From positions 1 through 64,000 of the forward strand of contig CABYEA010000004.1 in NCBI GenBank assembly GCA_902517895.1: DNA of 64,000 nt. Reading direction: 5' to 3'. The DNA comes from an uncultured Bacteroidota bacterium (GTDB lineage: Bacteria > Bacteroidota > Bacteroidia > Flavobacteriales > Flavobacteriaceae). The position numbers were made by a program, and so were the translations under genes. Numbering within the stretch: the first letter of the stretch is position 1; each line of letters begins with the position of its first letter. The notes under the pieces were generated by a model that was given only the letters and a program-made list of their open reading frames with translations, was not told where the DNA came from and did no database searches. Shown piece after piece: positions 63,125 through 64,000 of this stretch.

Positions 63125-63558
63125 TGAATGTCAATAAAAAGACTTCCATTCCTTAATATATATCCAAATGTATATTCAACCTTGACTACTTTCCCTTCCA
63201 AATCAGTAAAAAAATAATTACCCATAGAAATTGCTCTTTGATTTTCAATTATAAATCCTGAGTTTTCAAATTTAACATCTACCCAGGGTTTCAAAGCAAA
63301 ACCATCATCCTCAGAGCATAATGAGTCATTACCTCCTAAAAAATAAGATAATGCCATTTGAAAATTTGGTCTAAACTGCTCTTCTGAAGCCATTGTTGGT
63401 TTAAATAATATGTCATTATTTTTAAAGTCATAAAGAGAATTCAAAAACGATTTTGTGAATTCAATACATTCTTCTTTATTATGTTTTAATGTTCCGATTT
63501 TGACGATTCCATTACCCCATTCTTTTTGTGCTTCACGAATTTGATTTTCTGTTATCAT
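63097..63558 (-). CDS. Conserved NTF2/SnoaL-like small protein of unknown function
   Basis: Single ~150 aa domain: EAQKEWGNGIVKIGTL...VLFKPT-like stretch...YFLGGNDS...IHHSSLP; NTF2-like by feel only. Confidence 0.6.
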   Translation of the reverse strand: MITENQIREAQKEWGNGIVKIGTLKHNKEECIEFTKSFLNSLYDFKNNDILFKPTMASEEQFRPNFQMALSYFLGGNDSLCSEDDGFALKPWVDVKFENSGFIIENQRAISMGNYFFTDLEGKVVKVEYTFGYILRNGSLFIDIHHSSLPFSL

Positions 63559-64000
63559 ATAATTTTAATTTGATTATTTTTAATCCAACCCTCTTGACCA
63601 TTTACTAATTTTATTTTTACCCACTCATCACTAAAATTATTAATAATTCTAACTTTAGTTCCTAAATGCAAAGTAAGTAAATTCTTACTTCTTTCATTCG
63701 GATCAGCCTTAATTTCAATCTTATTTGAAAAGATAATAGCATACTTTTCGAGGTAATTTTTTTCGTAAGCATTTAAGCTAATCCGTACCGTTATTAAAAT
63801 GGTGATAATAATAATAAAAAGAGAGGCAAATGCAGTTTTTTTAACAATTGTTGTCTTAGAAAAGAAATATATTAGAAAAAACAAAAGAAACATAAAAGCA
63901 AATAATATCAGTGCAATACCCCAAGACGAATAGCTTAAAAGATTAGATGTTTTATTTAATTGTTCGTCAAAAAATGATTGTGGAACTACTGCGATATCAT
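63555..64000 (-). CDS. BatE-like SH3 domain protein, 5' truncated by window edge
   Basis: TM helices plus C-term SH3 (ADPNERSKNLLTLHLGTKVRIINNFSDEWVKIKLVNGQEGWIKNNQIKII); frame stays open upstream of 63893 (DIAVVPQSFFDEQLNKTSNLLSYSSWGIALILFAFMFLL). Confidence 0.72.
   Translation of the reverse strand, partial: DIAVVPQSFFDEQLNKTSNLLSYSSWGIALILFAFMFLLFFLIYFFSKTTIVKKTAFASLFIIIITILITVRISLNAYEKNYLEKYAIIFSNKIEIKADPNERSKNLLTLHLGTKVRIINNFSDEWVKIKLVNGQEGWIKNNQIKII

Overview
AT-rich, densely packed chromosomal segment from a member of the Bacteroidota, most likely a marine-type flavobacterium. The lineage call rests on T9SS sorting domains, PorP/SprF, many TonB-dependent receptors, DUF4270/DUF5689 proteins and TAnnTTTG-type promoters. 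About 51 protein-coding genes are supported. They include a T9SS type B substrate / PorP-SprF / PorE-like OmpA triad, six TonB-dependent receptors (TBDTs) with no recognisable SusD, and a long minus-strand housekeeping run (panC-panD-flippase-esterase-like-radA-ileS-DksA-like-uvrC-DUF3108-M23-pgi). Other blocks are glmS, atpDC, umuC/umuD, recX, recO, a PorZ-like propeller protein, gdhA, metB-like, yicC-gmk-nadD-gpsA, pheS, cvpA and the C-terminal end of a BatE-like protein. By eye there are no rRNAs, tRNAs, CRISPR arrays, prophage or IS elements, so most of the window is ordinary core genome. The best leads are: (1) a TBDT followed by a surface-type lipoprotein of SGNH/GDSL fold whose catalytic blocks look degenerate, possibly a SusD-like binding partner; (2) a stand-alone N-terminal half of a GT5 glycogen synthase without the KTGG motif; (3) a two-TBDT / DUF5689 lipoprotein / secreted nuclease-family locus; (4) an esterase-fold protein with no nucleophile serine. 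The first and last CDS both run off the window, which the ORF track does not show. All family calls come from reading sequences without database searches.
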